From assembly GCA_040756375.1 (NCBI GenBank), contig JBFLZC010000028.1:1-64000 (forward strand): a DNA stretch of 64,000 nt, given 5' to 3'. Position 1 is the first letter of the stretch. The number at the start of each line of letters is the position of its first letter. Position numbers and translations under genes: made by a program. Source of the stretch: VGSG01 sp040756375. Lineage in GTDB: Bacteria; Desulfobacterota; Desulfomonilia; Desulfomonilales; Desulfomonilaceae. Under the pieces are notes generated by a model. It did not search any database and was not told where the DNA came from. It saw only the letters and a list, made by a program, of their open reading frames with translations. Below, one piece after another: positions 7,721 to 16,008 of this stretch.

Positions 7721-8779
7721 CTAAGCACGCGGACCCAGCGCGATGAGCGGCCGGCCAAGCGTGCCTTGTTCCAGGTCATCAATGGCCTGGTTGATCTCTT
7801 CCAGTGTGTATACCGTGCTCACAAGTAGATCCAGCTTGAGTTTGCCCGAGCAATAGAGCTCCGCGTAACCGGGGATGTCCCGATCAGGACTAGTTTCGCC
7901 TCCCCATGTGCCTATGATTCGTTTGCCTCTGATCAAATCAAACGGATCGATCTTCATGTGCCCGCCGTGAGGCAAATTCCCCGCAAGAACGCACAGACCA
8001 CCTTGGTTGCGAACCGAACGGAACGCAGTCTCCATGGTTTCAGTCTTGCCTACTGCTTCAACCGCACAGTCAACCCCGCGGCCTCCGGTCAAATCGAGCA
8101 CCGTGGCCAGCGGATCGACTTCGCGCGCGTTCACCGTATGGGTGGCTCCCAACTGGCGGGCCAGCGCCAATTTCTCGGGGTCGATGTCAACCGCGATGAT
8201 CGGGTCCGCAAGCGCCAATTGACCTCCCATGACCGCACTGAGCCCTACGCCCCCCATACCGAACACCGCCAGACTGCTGCCAGGCTGCAATTGTGCGGAA
8301 TTGAGAACTGTGCCGATCCCTGTCGGCACTGCGCATCCCAAGAGGCCAGCCTCTCTGAACGGCATGGAATCCGGGATGGGTGTCACTCGATTCTCACAGG
8401 TAATGGTTTGCTCCATAAAGGTGCACACCGCACCGGAATTGACAGGCCCTTCAGCGCTCGAATAGACGGTAGAAGCCACGTCCGCGCCCGAACCTTTTAT
8501 CCATGAAACCACGACGCGGTCTCCTGGCCGGACCTTTGTTACTCCTTCACCAACGTGCACCACGGTGCCCGAACCTTCGTGTCCAAGCGCGTGGGGGAGG
8601 TAGGCGTCAGGCCCGCGTTTCCCACGGACTTCGAGCACTTGAGTGTGGCAGAGCCCGCTGTATGCGAGATCTACGAGCACCTGCCCCGGCTTTAGCGGAG
8701 GGATTCCCAACGTAATTATGCGAAGGGGTTCGCCGGTCTTGAACAGAACCGCGGCCCGTGTTTCTGCGATTACTTCCAC
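7721..8779 (-). CDS. Zinc-dependent alcohol dehydrogenase family, no structural-zinc cysteines
   Basis: A 352-residue medium-chain dehydrogenase. Catalytic zinc ligands are visible as YSGLCHTQ, LGHEG and the later LLGCAVPTG; the nucleotide loop is FGMGGVGLS followed by AVDIDPEK, which favours NAD(H). The lobe that normally holds four structural-zinc cysteines is SWIKGSGADVASTVYSS and has only one Cys further on, so that site is lost. GTG 8779 has GGAG nine bases upstream and is preferred to the GTG at 8794. It is the last gene of the minus-strand polysaccharide locus, 290 bases beyond the radical SAM gene, and may reduce or oxidise a sugar intermediate. Substrate unknown. Confidence 0.85.
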   Translation of the reverse strand: MEVIAETRAAVLFKTGEPLRIITLGIPPLKPGQVLVDLAYSGLCHTQVLEVRGKRGPDAYLPHALGHEGSGTVVHVGEGVTKVRPGDRVVVSWIKGSGADVASTVYSSAEGPVNSGAVCTFMEQTITCENRVTPIPDSMPFREAGLLGCAVPTGIGTVLNSAQLQPGSSLAVFGMGGVGLSAVMGGQLALADPIIAVDIDPEKLALARQLGATHTVNAREVDPLATVLDLTGGRGVDCAVEAVGKTETMETAFRSVRNQGGLCVLAGNLPHGGHMKIDPFDLIRGKRIIGTWGGETSPDRDIPGYAELYCSGKLKLDLLVSTVYTLEEINQAIDDLEQGTLGRPLIALGPRA

Positions 8780-8829
8780 GCGAGGACTCTCCACTTATGG
8801 CACCATTTCACAATTGCGGTCACGGATTT

Positions 8830-8931
8830 GGGTGCCACTGACCTGAGCCCCACACCGCGGGGCTCAGGTCAGTGCTGAACGCGTATCCCAAAGGAGCACT
8901 GACCCAGCGAAACGCCGGGTCAGTGGCACCC
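8830..8931. repeat. Dual-hairpin repeat bounded by GGGTGCCACTGACC / GGTCAGTGGCACCC
   Basis: Two complete hairpins: CACTGACCTGAGCCCC with GGGGCTCAGGTCAGTG, then GCACTGACCCAGCG with CGCCGGGTCAGTG, with GGGTGCCAC and GTGGCACCC at the ends. Related elements lie at 45691-45728, 52117-52187 and 60555-60589. Confidence 0.8.
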
Positions 8932-8979
8932 GGCCTTCGTAGCATCACGATGACATCTGCCCCTTGAAGGATTGAAAGT

Positions 8980-9034
8980 ATAGGAGTTTTTGGGAAGGGG
9001 TCCGGGGAGGCCCTTTTTGTTCGCCCTCCCCGGC
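8980..9034. repeat. Degenerate terminator-like repeat, family A copy 3
   Basis: It carries the family flank TTTTTGGGAAGGGGTCCGG and the left arm GGGGAGGCCCTTTTTG, but the right arm has lost part of its A-tract (TTCGCCCTCCCC). It starts about 36 bases beyond the stop of the radical SAM gene at 9071, in the position of a terminator for that minus-strand gene. Confidence 0.65.
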
Positions 9035-9070
9035 GGCTCTTCCGAAATCTCCTAAATTCTCAAACCACTT

Positions 9071-10477
9071 CTAGTGCAGGTCCAGAGCCAGCCGAGTGTT
9101 ACGTCGGATCTTGTCCAGTTCCTCCGGGGACATTTTCATCAGCCGTGCAATCTTCTCACGCTTTGCCGGGCTGCTGAAATTAATGCGATCCCATTCATAG
9201 GCGCGAAGGATGGCCAGGTCCCGCGGTGTGAATTCATCGGTTCGGATGCGGCCGTGGCGCCAATCCAGGCTGCCCGGCTCCATATAACCGCCTTCTTCAC
9301 AGATATTCCAGAGGCGAGTCCTGGGCAGGGGCGTTGCGATGAATACCTTCACATAGTCTACGTCTATCTCTTCCGCGAACTTCAGTGTTTGTCTGATTTC
9401 ATTCCAGGTCTCGCCCGGGAAGCCGATGACAAAATTGCACGACACGTTGATACCAAGGCTCTTGGCCTTCTTGATAATCTTTTTCGCAAAATCGAGTTTG
9501 ACCGGTTTATGAATGATTTGTTTCAGCACGCGTTCGACACCCGATTCAATGGCAAGGTCGATAAAATTGCATCCGCTCGCACGCATGAGCTCCAGGAGCT
9601 CTTCAGTGAGGTAAAACACCGGAACCGCTATCGCGTTCCATTTCAGGTTTAGGTTTCGAGAAATCATCAATTCAAAGATCCGGGCGGCTCGTTTGCGGTT
9701 CACGTAGAAGTTGTCGTCATCAAAGACCACCGAACGGATACCGTACGTTTCTTTGAGCCACTGGAGTTCATTGACGACATTTTCCGGGCTCCGAGGCCTG
9801 AATTTCTTCCCGGAAATCGACTCGACCTCGCAAAATACGCACCCAATGGGGCATCCTCTGGATGTAAACATTCGCGCGTAGGGAAATTCAGGTGGAGAAT
9901 CGATAGAAGCTCGGCCATCAGTCATCGCGTATTGCATGAAGTCGACCTTATGATACGCAGGTCGAGGAATGGCATCCAGATCATGGATCAAGGCGGCTCG
10001 GGGCAACACGATAACTTCTCCGTTCCGTCGGAATGCAAAACCTCGATCCGGGAAGTCTTCGCGACCTTCCAGCGCACGTAGGAGCCTCGGGAAGGTTTGC
10101 TCGCTTTCACCGACAGCAACATAATCAACATTCGGATCGCTCGCGACCTTGTCTGCATTCACCGTCGGGTACACGCCGCCCAGCAAAGTGAGGATGCCTG
10201 GGTCCACTTCCTTGACCAGTCTTGCCGCTTCATGGCCGGAAAAGCCGTACTCGTCGGTCATCACGCTGATACCAACCAGGTCCGGCTTGTGTCGAGCCAC
10301 CTCGGAAGCGAATTGTTCACGAGCCAAATTGGAAACGTTCGCGTCCAATATACTCACGTCATGGTCTTGTTCGATCACCGCGGCAAGCAGACAAAGATTA
10401 TAAGGATGAACAATCCAGACCGTGTTGGGATCGTCCTTTGTCCAGCGAAGATTAGGAAATGTGAGGAGGATCTTCAT
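9071..10477 (-). CDS. B12-binding-domain radical SAM protein
   Basis: A 468-residue enzyme. The N-terminal 140 residues are a cobalamin-binding-like Rossmann unit (MKILLTFPNL, LLAAVIEQDHDVSILDANVS, LLGGVYPTVNADKV), followed by a radical SAM core with the iron-sulfur ligands in TSRGCPIGCVFCEV (CX3CX2C). Later core strands are VVFDDDNFYVNRKRA, IDLAIESGVERVLKQ and NFVIGFPGE. The class makes methyl transfers or ring and chain rearrangements using SAM and often cobalamin. ATG 10477 is preferred to the TTG just before it. It lies in the polysaccharide locus between the toxin-antitoxin pair and the zinc dehydrogenase; the substrate is unknown. Confidence 0.9.
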   Translation of the reverse strand: MKILLTFPNLRWTKDDPNTVWIVHPYNLCLLAAVIEQDHDVSILDANVSNLAREQFASEVARHKPDLVGISVMTDEYGFSGHEAARLVKEVDPGILTLLGGVYPTVNADKVASDPNVDYVAVGESEQTFPRLLRALEGREDFPDRGFAFRRNGEVIVLPRAALIHDLDAIPRPAYHKVDFMQYAMTDGRASIDSPPEFPYARMFTSRGCPIGCVFCEVESISGKKFRPRSPENVVNELQWLKETYGIRSVVFDDDNFYVNRKRAARIFELMISRNLNLKWNAIAVPVFYLTEELLELMRASGCNFIDLAIESGVERVLKQIIHKPVKLDFAKKIIKKAKSLGINVSCNFVIGFPGETWNEIRQTLKFAEEIDVDYVKVFIATPLPRTRLWNICEEGGYMEPGSLDWRHGRIRTDEFTPRDLAILRAYEWDRINFSSPAKREKIARLMKMSPEELDKIRRNTRLALDLH

Positions 10478-10509
10478 CAAACTATCTTGAAGCCGACCGT
10501 ATTTGCGAA

Positions 10510-10782
10510 TTAACCCACCTGTTTCTTCACATACACTGCGCGTCGATGACCGACCTTCACCACTACAACCACATTGTCGTTGTCATCAATTTCGTAAACT
10601 ATTCGGTACGCCCCCTGACGAACTCTATATCTTTTTTGCCCGGACAACTTCTCGCAGCCTGGAGCACGAGGATCTTCCGCGAGGGCCTCGAAGCATCTCA
10701 GAATGCGTGCCACATCCCTTTTCGGAATGCCCCGAAAATCTTTGGTGACTGATTTCTTTAAGACCAGTCTATATTTTCCCAT
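10510..10782 (-). CDS. RelE/ParE-family toxin
   Basis: A 90-residue basic protein with the RelE-like fold pattern: MGKYRLVLKKSVTKDFRGIP, a helix ending in the family motif EKLSGQKRYRVRQGAYRIVYEI, then VVVVKVGHRRAVY. Such toxins cleave mRNA on the ribosome; the Arg and Tyr residues of YRVRQGAYRIVY and the GHRR segment lie where catalytic residues are found. Its start overlaps the antitoxin end by 14 bases. It is set between two biosynthetic genes of the polysaccharide locus and shares their strand. Confidence 0.9.
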   Translation of the reverse strand: MGKYRLVLKKSVTKDFRGIPKRDVARILRCFEALAEDPRAPGCEKLSGQKRYRVRQGAYRIVYEIDDNDNVVVVVKVGHRRAVYVKKQVG

Positions 10783-11002
10783 GCGCCTTGAGGTCTTTCA
10801 GCAACTCCTCGTATGAGATGGTGGGTTCGTCTCGGCGCTCATCAAAAGCACGGAGATCTTCTTGGTCTTCTCGAAGCGCGACGCGAACCGCATCATTGAC
10901 CAGCTCGGACACAGTCCGCTGTGTATGCGCGGCCTTGACTCGAAGAGCTCGGTGAAGATCCGGCTCGAAATAGATGGTGGAACGTTTCGCGGACTCGCTC
11001 AT
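10769..11002 (-). CDS. Ribbon-helix-helix antitoxin partner
   Basis: A 77-residue protein starting MSESAKRSTIYFEPDLHRAL, with the N-terminal beta strand and two helices of a ribbon-helix-helix DNA-binding fold, and an acidic tail (ISYEELLKDLKAHGKI) suited to neutralise the toxin. GGAGG lies eight bases before ATG 11002, which rules out the longer frame to 11035. It precedes and overlaps the RelE gene, the usual order. Such antitoxins bind their own promoter, so 11003-11087 is the expected operator region, though no clear palindrome was picked out. Confidence 0.88.
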   Translation of the reverse strand: MSESAKRSTIYFEPDLHRALRVKAAHTQRTVSELVNDAVRVALREDQEDLRAFDERRDEPTISYEELLKDLKAHGKI

Positions 11003-11087
11003 GGCAATTACCTCCAAGAGCAACAATAGCGCCAAGGCGGCAAAACGTCAAGACGCTAAAACGGCAACGTCGTGTGCGCGGAAGAAA

Positions 11088-11747
11088 CTACTCCGCTATG
11101 AACCAGTAATAATCGCCTGTGTAACCGACCTCACGGAAAAGCTCTTTCCAGTCGTCAACGTGCATATATGTGAGCGCGGTGAGGTTCCATTTGAGCAGGT
11201 TTGCACGTTCTTCTTCGTTGCGCCATGCATCAACCGTGATGAACGCGTGCTTGCGCGTCACCCGTTGTATTTCTTTCAAGGCGTGCTTGCATTCTTCCAA
11301 GGGAAGGTTATGCACGGTGTTGATGGAGATCACCAGATCGAAAGAAGCATCCTCGAAATCGAGCCTGGTTGCATTGCCCACGCGCAGAAAAGGCTTCACC
11401 GTTTCCTTTGCGTTTTCGATTGCGTACGGAGATATGTCGATTCCGGCAACCGTCAGATTGGGCATAAGCTCCTTGAAATCGTGGAGCATATATCCTTTCG
11501 CGCAGCCCACATCGAGCACTGCAGCATTCTCCGCCAATTGATAATGATCTCTAAAGCGCTTTACCGTCGCCTGCCAGAATCTCGGATGATAATTGTATCC
11601 CCCATATCCGTGAATGCGGTCTCCGTCGAAGTATTCCTTGCCGAATTGGCGCGCGATGGCATGATCCCGATCGGTAATGAGCTTCCCCCGTTCCTCAATC
11701 GGGCGCTTGGAGCGGGGATACAGGTCCATCAGGTTTATTTCCGCCAT
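11088..11747 (-). CDS. Class I SAM-dependent methyltransferase
   Basis: A 219-residue protein with SAM motif I AVLDVGCAKGYMLHDF, acidic motif II VAGIDISPYAIENA, and FDLVISINTVHNLP as motif IV. The N-terminal 70 residues (ARQFGKEYFDG, then GGYNYHPRFW) form a cap that probably reads the substrate. GGAGGAG lies four bases before ATG 11747. It is followed by the toxin-antitoxin genes and preceded by the SDR and E1 genes on the same strand, so it likely methylates a sugar of the surface polysaccharide. The target atom is unknown. Confidence 0.88.
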   Translation of the reverse strand: MAEINLMDLYPRSKRPIEERGKLITDRDHAIARQFGKEYFDGDRIHGYGGYNYHPRFWQATVKRFRDHYQLAENAAVLDVGCAKGYMLHDFKELMPNLTVAGIDISPYAIENAKETVKPFLRVGNATRLDFEDASFDLVISINTVHNLPLEECKHALKEIQRVTRKHAFITVDAWRNEEERANLLKWNLTALTYMHVDDWKELFREVGYTGDYYWFIAE

Positions 11748-11766
11748 TCATCTCCTCCGCAATTCT

Positions 11767-12525
11767 CTACCACGTGCCGCCGTCAATGGGCATGACCGCT
11801 CCAGGCGCGAAGGATGCCCGTTCCGAACAAAGAAATACCACCAAATCACTCACTTCCCCAGGACGACCGAATCGTTTGATTGCGAGCCGCTGGTTTGCGT
11901 AGTCGGCAGCCGCTTCAGGGTCCTTTGCCGACAACGCAGTCCACTTGTTTCCTTCGGTGAGGACTGCGCCCGGCATCACCGCGGTCACAATGACGTTGTC
12001 CGCGGCGACAGCTCTACCGAGGCTGGCCACGTACGCGTTGACCGCGGCCTTAAGCGTGGCGTACGGAACCGACGACCGGCCCCGGACCGGCGCGATGGAC
12101 GAGACATGCACCACCCGTCCCCAGCCGCGTTTCTGCATTTCCGGTATCACAATGCGGTTGATTTCAAGGGCGATTTCCAGGTTGAGACGCCAGACTCGGC
12201 GCCATTCCGAAGCGGTGGGGAAAGGATCGGTAACTCCGTCTGCGCCGCCCAGATTATGCACCACGATGTCCGGCAAGCCGAAAACGCGAGTGAGCCACGT
12301 CAGCAATGTCTCAGGAGCGCCATTCTCCATGAGATCCAGCGCTTTCACCACATGGCTCGCGGATTCACCGCCGAGTTGATGAAGGAGAGAGACGAGCTCT
12401 TGTTCCGATCTCGCGATCCCCGCGACTTTGGCCCCTTCACGCGCCAAGCCCAAGGCTATAGCGCGGCCGATACCTCGGCTCGCACCGGTTATTAGTGCTC
12501 TCTTGCCTTCAATTCCCAGGTTCAT
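11767..12525 (-). CDS. Short-chain dehydrogenase/reductase
   Basis: A 252-residue SDR with the nucleotide loop TGASRGIGRAIALG, the NAG-equivalent VHNLGGADG, the catalytic Ser in VSSIAPVRG and the YxxxK pair in YATLKAAVNAY. It ends MPIDGGTW as classical SDRs do. The arginine after the Gly loop and absence of an early acid favour NADP(H). It lies 19 bases from the methyltransferase and 44 from the E1 beta gene, which suggests it reduces the keto product of the E1-type enzyme. Members are often called 3-oxoacyl-ACP reductases by default, which context does not support here. Confidence 0.9.
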   Translation of the reverse strand: MNLGIEGKRALITGASRGIGRAIALGLAREGAKVAGIARSEQELVSLLHQLGGESASHVVKALDLMENGAPETLLTWLTRVFGLPDIVVHNLGGADGVTDPFPTASEWRRVWRLNLEIALEINRIVIPEMQKRGWGRVVHVSSIAPVRGRSSVPYATLKAAVNAYVASLGRAVAADNVIVTAVMPGAVLTEGNKWTALSAKDPEAAADYANQRLAIKRFGRPGEVSDLVVFLCSERASFAPGAVMPIDGGTW

Positions 12526-12569
12526 GGGAAAGGCCTCTTTTCTCGTGTGCTCTCACGGCCGGCGTCTTC

Positions 12570-13628
12570 TCAGAACGGCCCGGTGAATGAAGGATCGGGA
12601 ACGTCGTAGTGAACAAGCTCAGGTTCGGCCGGATGACGCTCGCTTGGATTCACCCCGAGCATCTTAAGGGCCTGCGCGGCGACATGGATCGCTCGCGGAT
12701 AATAATGCTTAGCGAGGGCAGGGCTCGTGGGCGTAGGGCAATCAGGGAGCGCCACCCGCACGGGCGCAGCTTTGAGGCTTTCAAATGCTTGTTCCGCGGC
12801 TAGGGCGAGGATTTCTGCGCTGAAGCCGTTGGTGCACCAACCGATGTCCGCTGCGATCAGGCGACCCGTACGGCAGACCGATTGCAGGATCGTTTCTCGA
12901 TCCAAAGGCTTGAGCGTACGAACATCAATAACTTCTGCCGATACGCCTTCATTCTGAAGGATCTCAGCGGCCCGAAGGCTTTCCAGGGTCATGTACGAGG
13001 ACGCGACAATAGTCAGATCCGTTCCGTTCCGGGCAACGCGGGCTTTGCCAAGTTCCACTCGGTATGGCTCTACCGGCACTTCACCGGAGATGTTGTAGAG
13101 CCACCGGTGCTCTATGTAAATAACGGGGTTGGAGTCTTCCACAGCCGCGATGAGCAGCCCCTTAGCGTCGTGCGGAGTTGAAGGCATGACCACCTTGAGC
13201 CCGGGAACGTGGCTGAAACACGCGTGCAGGCTCTGAGAATGCTGAGGTCCCTGGCCCCATCCCCGGCCGACGATCATGCGCACCACGATCGGAATGCTTT
13301 TCTGCCCCCCGAACATGTAATGCCAGTTCGAAGCCTGATTCACGAGCTGCTCGACGGAGAGCAGGGCAAAATCGAGTCGCTGGTGGGTCAGGATCGGCTT
13401 CATACCCGCAAGAGCGGAACCGATGACCACTCCTGTCATCGCGTTCTCGGACGCGGGCATATCCATCACCCGCTGTGGCCCGAAGATTTTGTGGAGGTCA
13501 AGCGTGCTGCCGAAGATCCCTTTCGGATCGGGCGCACCTAGTCCCACCAAGTAGACAGCAGGATCCTGCTCCATACACTGACGGGTCGCTTCGTGAATTG
13601 CTTGAAAAAACTTGAGCTCTCTTGGCAT
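12570..13628 (-). CDS. Thiamine-diphosphate E1 component, beta subunit
   Basis: A 352-residue transketolase-type beta subunit of a 2-oxoacid dehydrogenase E1. The conserved Glu that activates thiamine diphosphate is in MPASENAMTG; the pyrimidine-domain segment HSQSLHACFSHVPGLKVV and the C-terminal domain (LKPLDRETILQSVCRTGRL) follow. It is encoded 24 bases after the alpha subunit. No E2 acyltransferase, lipoyl domain or E3 gene lies near, so it is unlikely to be part of a full dehydrogenase complex. By analogy with AviB1/AviB2 of avilamycin synthesis it may attach a two-carbon unit to a keto sugar; this is inference. Confidence 0.9.
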   Translation of the reverse strand: MPRELKFFQAIHEATRQCMEQDPAVYLVGLGAPDPKGIFGSTLDLHKIFGPQRVMDMPASENAMTGVVIGSALAGMKPILTHQRLDFALLSVEQLVNQASNWHYMFGGQKSIPIVVRMIVGRGWGQGPQHSQSLHACFSHVPGLKVVMPSTPHDAKGLLIAAVEDSNPVIYIEHRWLYNISGEVPVEPYRVELGKARVARNGTDLTIVASSYMTLESLRAAEILQNEGVSAEVIDVRTLKPLDRETILQSVCRTGRLIAADIGWCTNGFSAEILALAAEQAFESLKAAPVRVALPDCPTPTSPALAKHYYPRAIHVAAQALKMLGVNPSERHPAEPELVHYDVPDPSFTGPF

Positions 13629-13652
13629 CAGGCAGTACCGTTCACGACGAAA

Positions 13653-14636
13653 TCAGGGGGCGTAGATGTGCTTCAAGAGGAGTTCAGGTTCAGGAAACGC
13701 GCTGGATTTCGCGAAACGGACCGCCTCCTCCATCTCTGTGGTGATGTTTGCAGCGACCAGGCGCATTTCTTCACGTGAAGCGATTCCCTCGCTGAGAAGG
13801 CGATCCTCTAACATGCGAACCGGACAACGCTCTTTCCATTCCTGGAGCTCAACATCAGAGCGGCATTCGAGGTGACTGTCGTCATTGGGTCCGCAGTGTT
13901 CGAGCCAGCGATAGGTCTTGAATTCCAGGAAGGTGGGGCCGTCACCCCGCCTCGCCTTGTCAACAGCTTTGCCCGCCAGTTCATACACGGCAATAACATC
14001 ATTGCCGTCGGCCTGGGAGCTTTCCATGCCGTGGCCGCGCGCTATCTCGTAGATTTCATGGCCTGGCGGTTGGCGAACAGAGAGCGGCGAATTGACCGAG
14101 TATGCGTTGTTCTCGCACACGAAAACCACGGGCAGCTTCTTCAAGACGGCAAAATTGATGCTTTCGCACAAAACACCCTCTTCCACGGCCGCGTCGCCGA
14201 AGAAGACCACGGTCACCCGATCTTCTCCCCGCATCACCGACGCGAGCGCTGCGCCCACACCGATCGGAACTGTGCTCCCCACGATGGGCGTTGCCGCAAG
14301 AAAACCCGCGTCCAGATCGACCAAGTGCATGGAACCACCCTTGCCCATGCAGCAGCCGGTCACCCTACCATAGATCTCGGCCATCATAGCCTTCAGGTCG
14401 CCCCCTTTAGCCAAATAGTGACCGTGAGACCGATGGCCGCTCAGAACATAGTCTTCTGGGGCAAGATGCGCGCACACGCCCACCGGAATGGCTTCCTGCC
14501 CCACGCAGAGATGCACGGGACAGCGCATCTCCTGTTCGCTGTAAAGCTCGCAGATCTTCTCTTCCACCGTGCGGATTCGCAGCATCTGCTCGTGAAGTTT
14601 CCGTGCTATGGGTGCTTCCATCATGACCAATCGCAT
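13653..14636 (-). CDS. Thiamine-diphosphate E1 component, alpha subunit
   Basis: A 327-residue alpha subunit. The thiamine-diphosphate motif is complete: GDAAVEEGVLCESINFAVL to ENNAYSV, and the substrate-side GHRSHGHYLAKGG and MGKGGSMH segments are present. The length matches pyruvate or acetoin dehydrogenase E1 alpha. The beta gene follows directly, and a methyltransferase, an SDR and a zinc dehydrogenase are on the same strand, which together look like a module making a branched sugar rather than a central metabolic complex. GGTGAGCGC precedes ATG 14636; a second ATG lies five codons in. Confidence 0.9.
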   Translation of the reverse strand: MRLVMMEAPIARKLHEQMLRIRTVEEKICELYSEQEMRCPVHLCVGQEAIPVGVCAHLAPEDYVLSGHRSHGHYLAKGGDLKAMMAEIYGRVTGCCMGKGGSMHLVDLDAGFLAATPIVGSTVPIGVGAALASVMRGEDRVTVVFFGDAAVEEGVLCESINFAVLKKLPVVFVCENNAYSVNSPLSVRQPPGHEIYEIARGHGMESSQADGNDVIAVYELAGKAVDKARRGDGPTFLEFKTYRWLEHCGPNDDSHLECRSDVELQEWKERCPVRMLEDRLLSEGIASREEMRLVAANITTEMEEAVRFAKSSAFPEPELLLKHIYAP

Positions 14637-14702
14637 GCGCTCACCATCTTATCCTGCCAACGCTCCAAGTGTGTGGAAAACTGGGAGCTTTTGCAGCCAG
14701 TT

Positions 14703-15968
14703 CTAGCGGAGGAGTTGGGGTGATTCTCGGTGGTTGGAATTGGCGCACCGGCCCTTCCACTTTTCTATGTCCACCACAGTGTACATGCGGAGGAATTCGT
14801 CGAGGATCATGGGAAAGGTTTCATTCTCCCAGATGATGCGCTGATGGTCCGTGGCAAAGACAAATCGGTCCATTTCCGGCTTCACTCGTTCCGGAGAAGG
14901 GCTCTTGAAACTGAAAATCGCATATGGTTTGTCGCTGTACACCGCCATGATGGATGGCCCGGACGAGCTGCCCATGAACATGCTTGAGCACTCAATCAGG
15001 CACATATCCTGTTCCAGGGTCGTGTTGTAATCCTTTGTGACAAGGATGTTCGACAGCGACCGCAGCTCCGGCGGGACTTCCTTGACCGAACCCGCGAGCA
15101 CCAGAAATTTCACCGGGTAGCGTCCTTGACAATGCTTAAAAAACTCCATCCACGCGTCGATCTGGGCGTTGCGTTCGGTGGAATACTGTGTCGTCTTCAG
15201 GTGAACCGCCACAGCCAGATCGGGCAACAAATTTTCCTTCATGAAAGCGGTTCCCCAATCAATGGTAACGGGCCTGCAATGCAAATGAGGAATGAAGCCA
15301 CACTCGCGGTGGAAGTCCTCAATAAAATCCCAATTCTTTTTCCACGCATTCTCCTTGGTGAGATACTCCCGCGTGGTGGGCCAAACAACATATCGGTGGC
15401 CGTTGTCCGCCAGGAATTGGTCCAGATCTCTGTAGTTGTCGATCAGGAAGACCGATCCAATCCGGTGATTCATCTGGAGCGCTTGCAAGTAGAATGAGAG
15501 GTGATAATGGTGATTGTACGCATTGATATGATCCGCATACCATTGCTGCCCGGGATTATCCGGATCGCACGCAAAGCAGACATCCGCTTTTTCCATCTTG
15601 TGAATGTGACACAAACACGCACATAGCACATTGAAGGTAAGAAGATCCCCTACAGCGTACACCGCGGCCTGAAAATCCCAGATGGCAAGCAAACGATTCT
15701 GCGTGGGCCGGACAGCTCCCGCCAGATATCGGGCCTTTGTTTTTGTGTCAATCGCCAGCAATTGCGCTCTTCGGATCACCCTCTTGATCGGCCTGAGCAC
15801 ACGCCGGACACGCGGGGAAGCCCGATGCTCGACCCAGTTGAAGCACGTCCTCAGGAATCCCAACAGACCCTTATCCCGGAGCTGGAAATAGAGAAAACCT
15901 GGCTTGAGAGCCTCGCGGAGGCCTCTGCTCTGGTGTCTGAATTGGTTTACATCCTGATTGGAATTCAC
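14703..15968 (-). CDS. Hypothetical protein, possibly a GT-B-like glycosyltransferase
   Basis: A 421-residue protein of no certain family. The C-terminal part has alternating hydrophobic strands and a Gly/Ser-rich turn (FMGSSSGPSIMAVYSDKP) like the donor-binding region of GT-B glycosyltransferases, with a preceding VKFLVLAGSVKEVP strand-turn. The N-terminal third is basic and may touch the membrane. GTG 15968 is chosen since an ATG frame to 16190 would overlap the preceding gene by about 180 bases with poor-quality residues; GGAG lies 12 bases upstream. Its place between polysaccharide genes supports a glycan role. Confidence 0.55.
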   Translation of the reverse strand: MNSNQDVNQFRHQSRGLREALKPGFLYFQLRDKGLLGFLRTCFNWVEHRASPRVRRVLRPIKRVIRRAQLLAIDTKTKARYLAGAVRPTQNRLLAIWDFQAAVYAVGDLLTFNVLCACLCHIHKMEKADVCFACDPDNPGQQWYADHINAYNHHYHLSFYLQALQMNHRIGSVFLIDNYRDLDQFLADNGHRYVVWPTTREYLTKENAWKKNWDFIEDFHRECGFIPHLHCRPVTIDWGTAFMKENLLPDLAVAVHLKTTQYSTERNAQIDAWMEFFKHCQGRYPVKFLVLAGSVKEVPPELRSLSNILVTKDYNTTLEQDMCLIECSSMFMGSSSGPSIMAVYSDKPYAIFSFKSPSPERVKPEMDRFVFATDHQRIIWENETFPMILDEFLRMYTVVDIEKWKGRCANSNHRESPQLLR

Positions 15969-16008
15969 AGCGTCAAGAATCTCCGGTCGGGCCTTTGAGG
16001 CGCGGGCT

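Noticed and set aside
11677..12495. 272-residue plus-strand frame over the SDR gene
   Set aside because: Antisense to clear SDR motifs and rich in Arg, His and Pro as shadow frames are.
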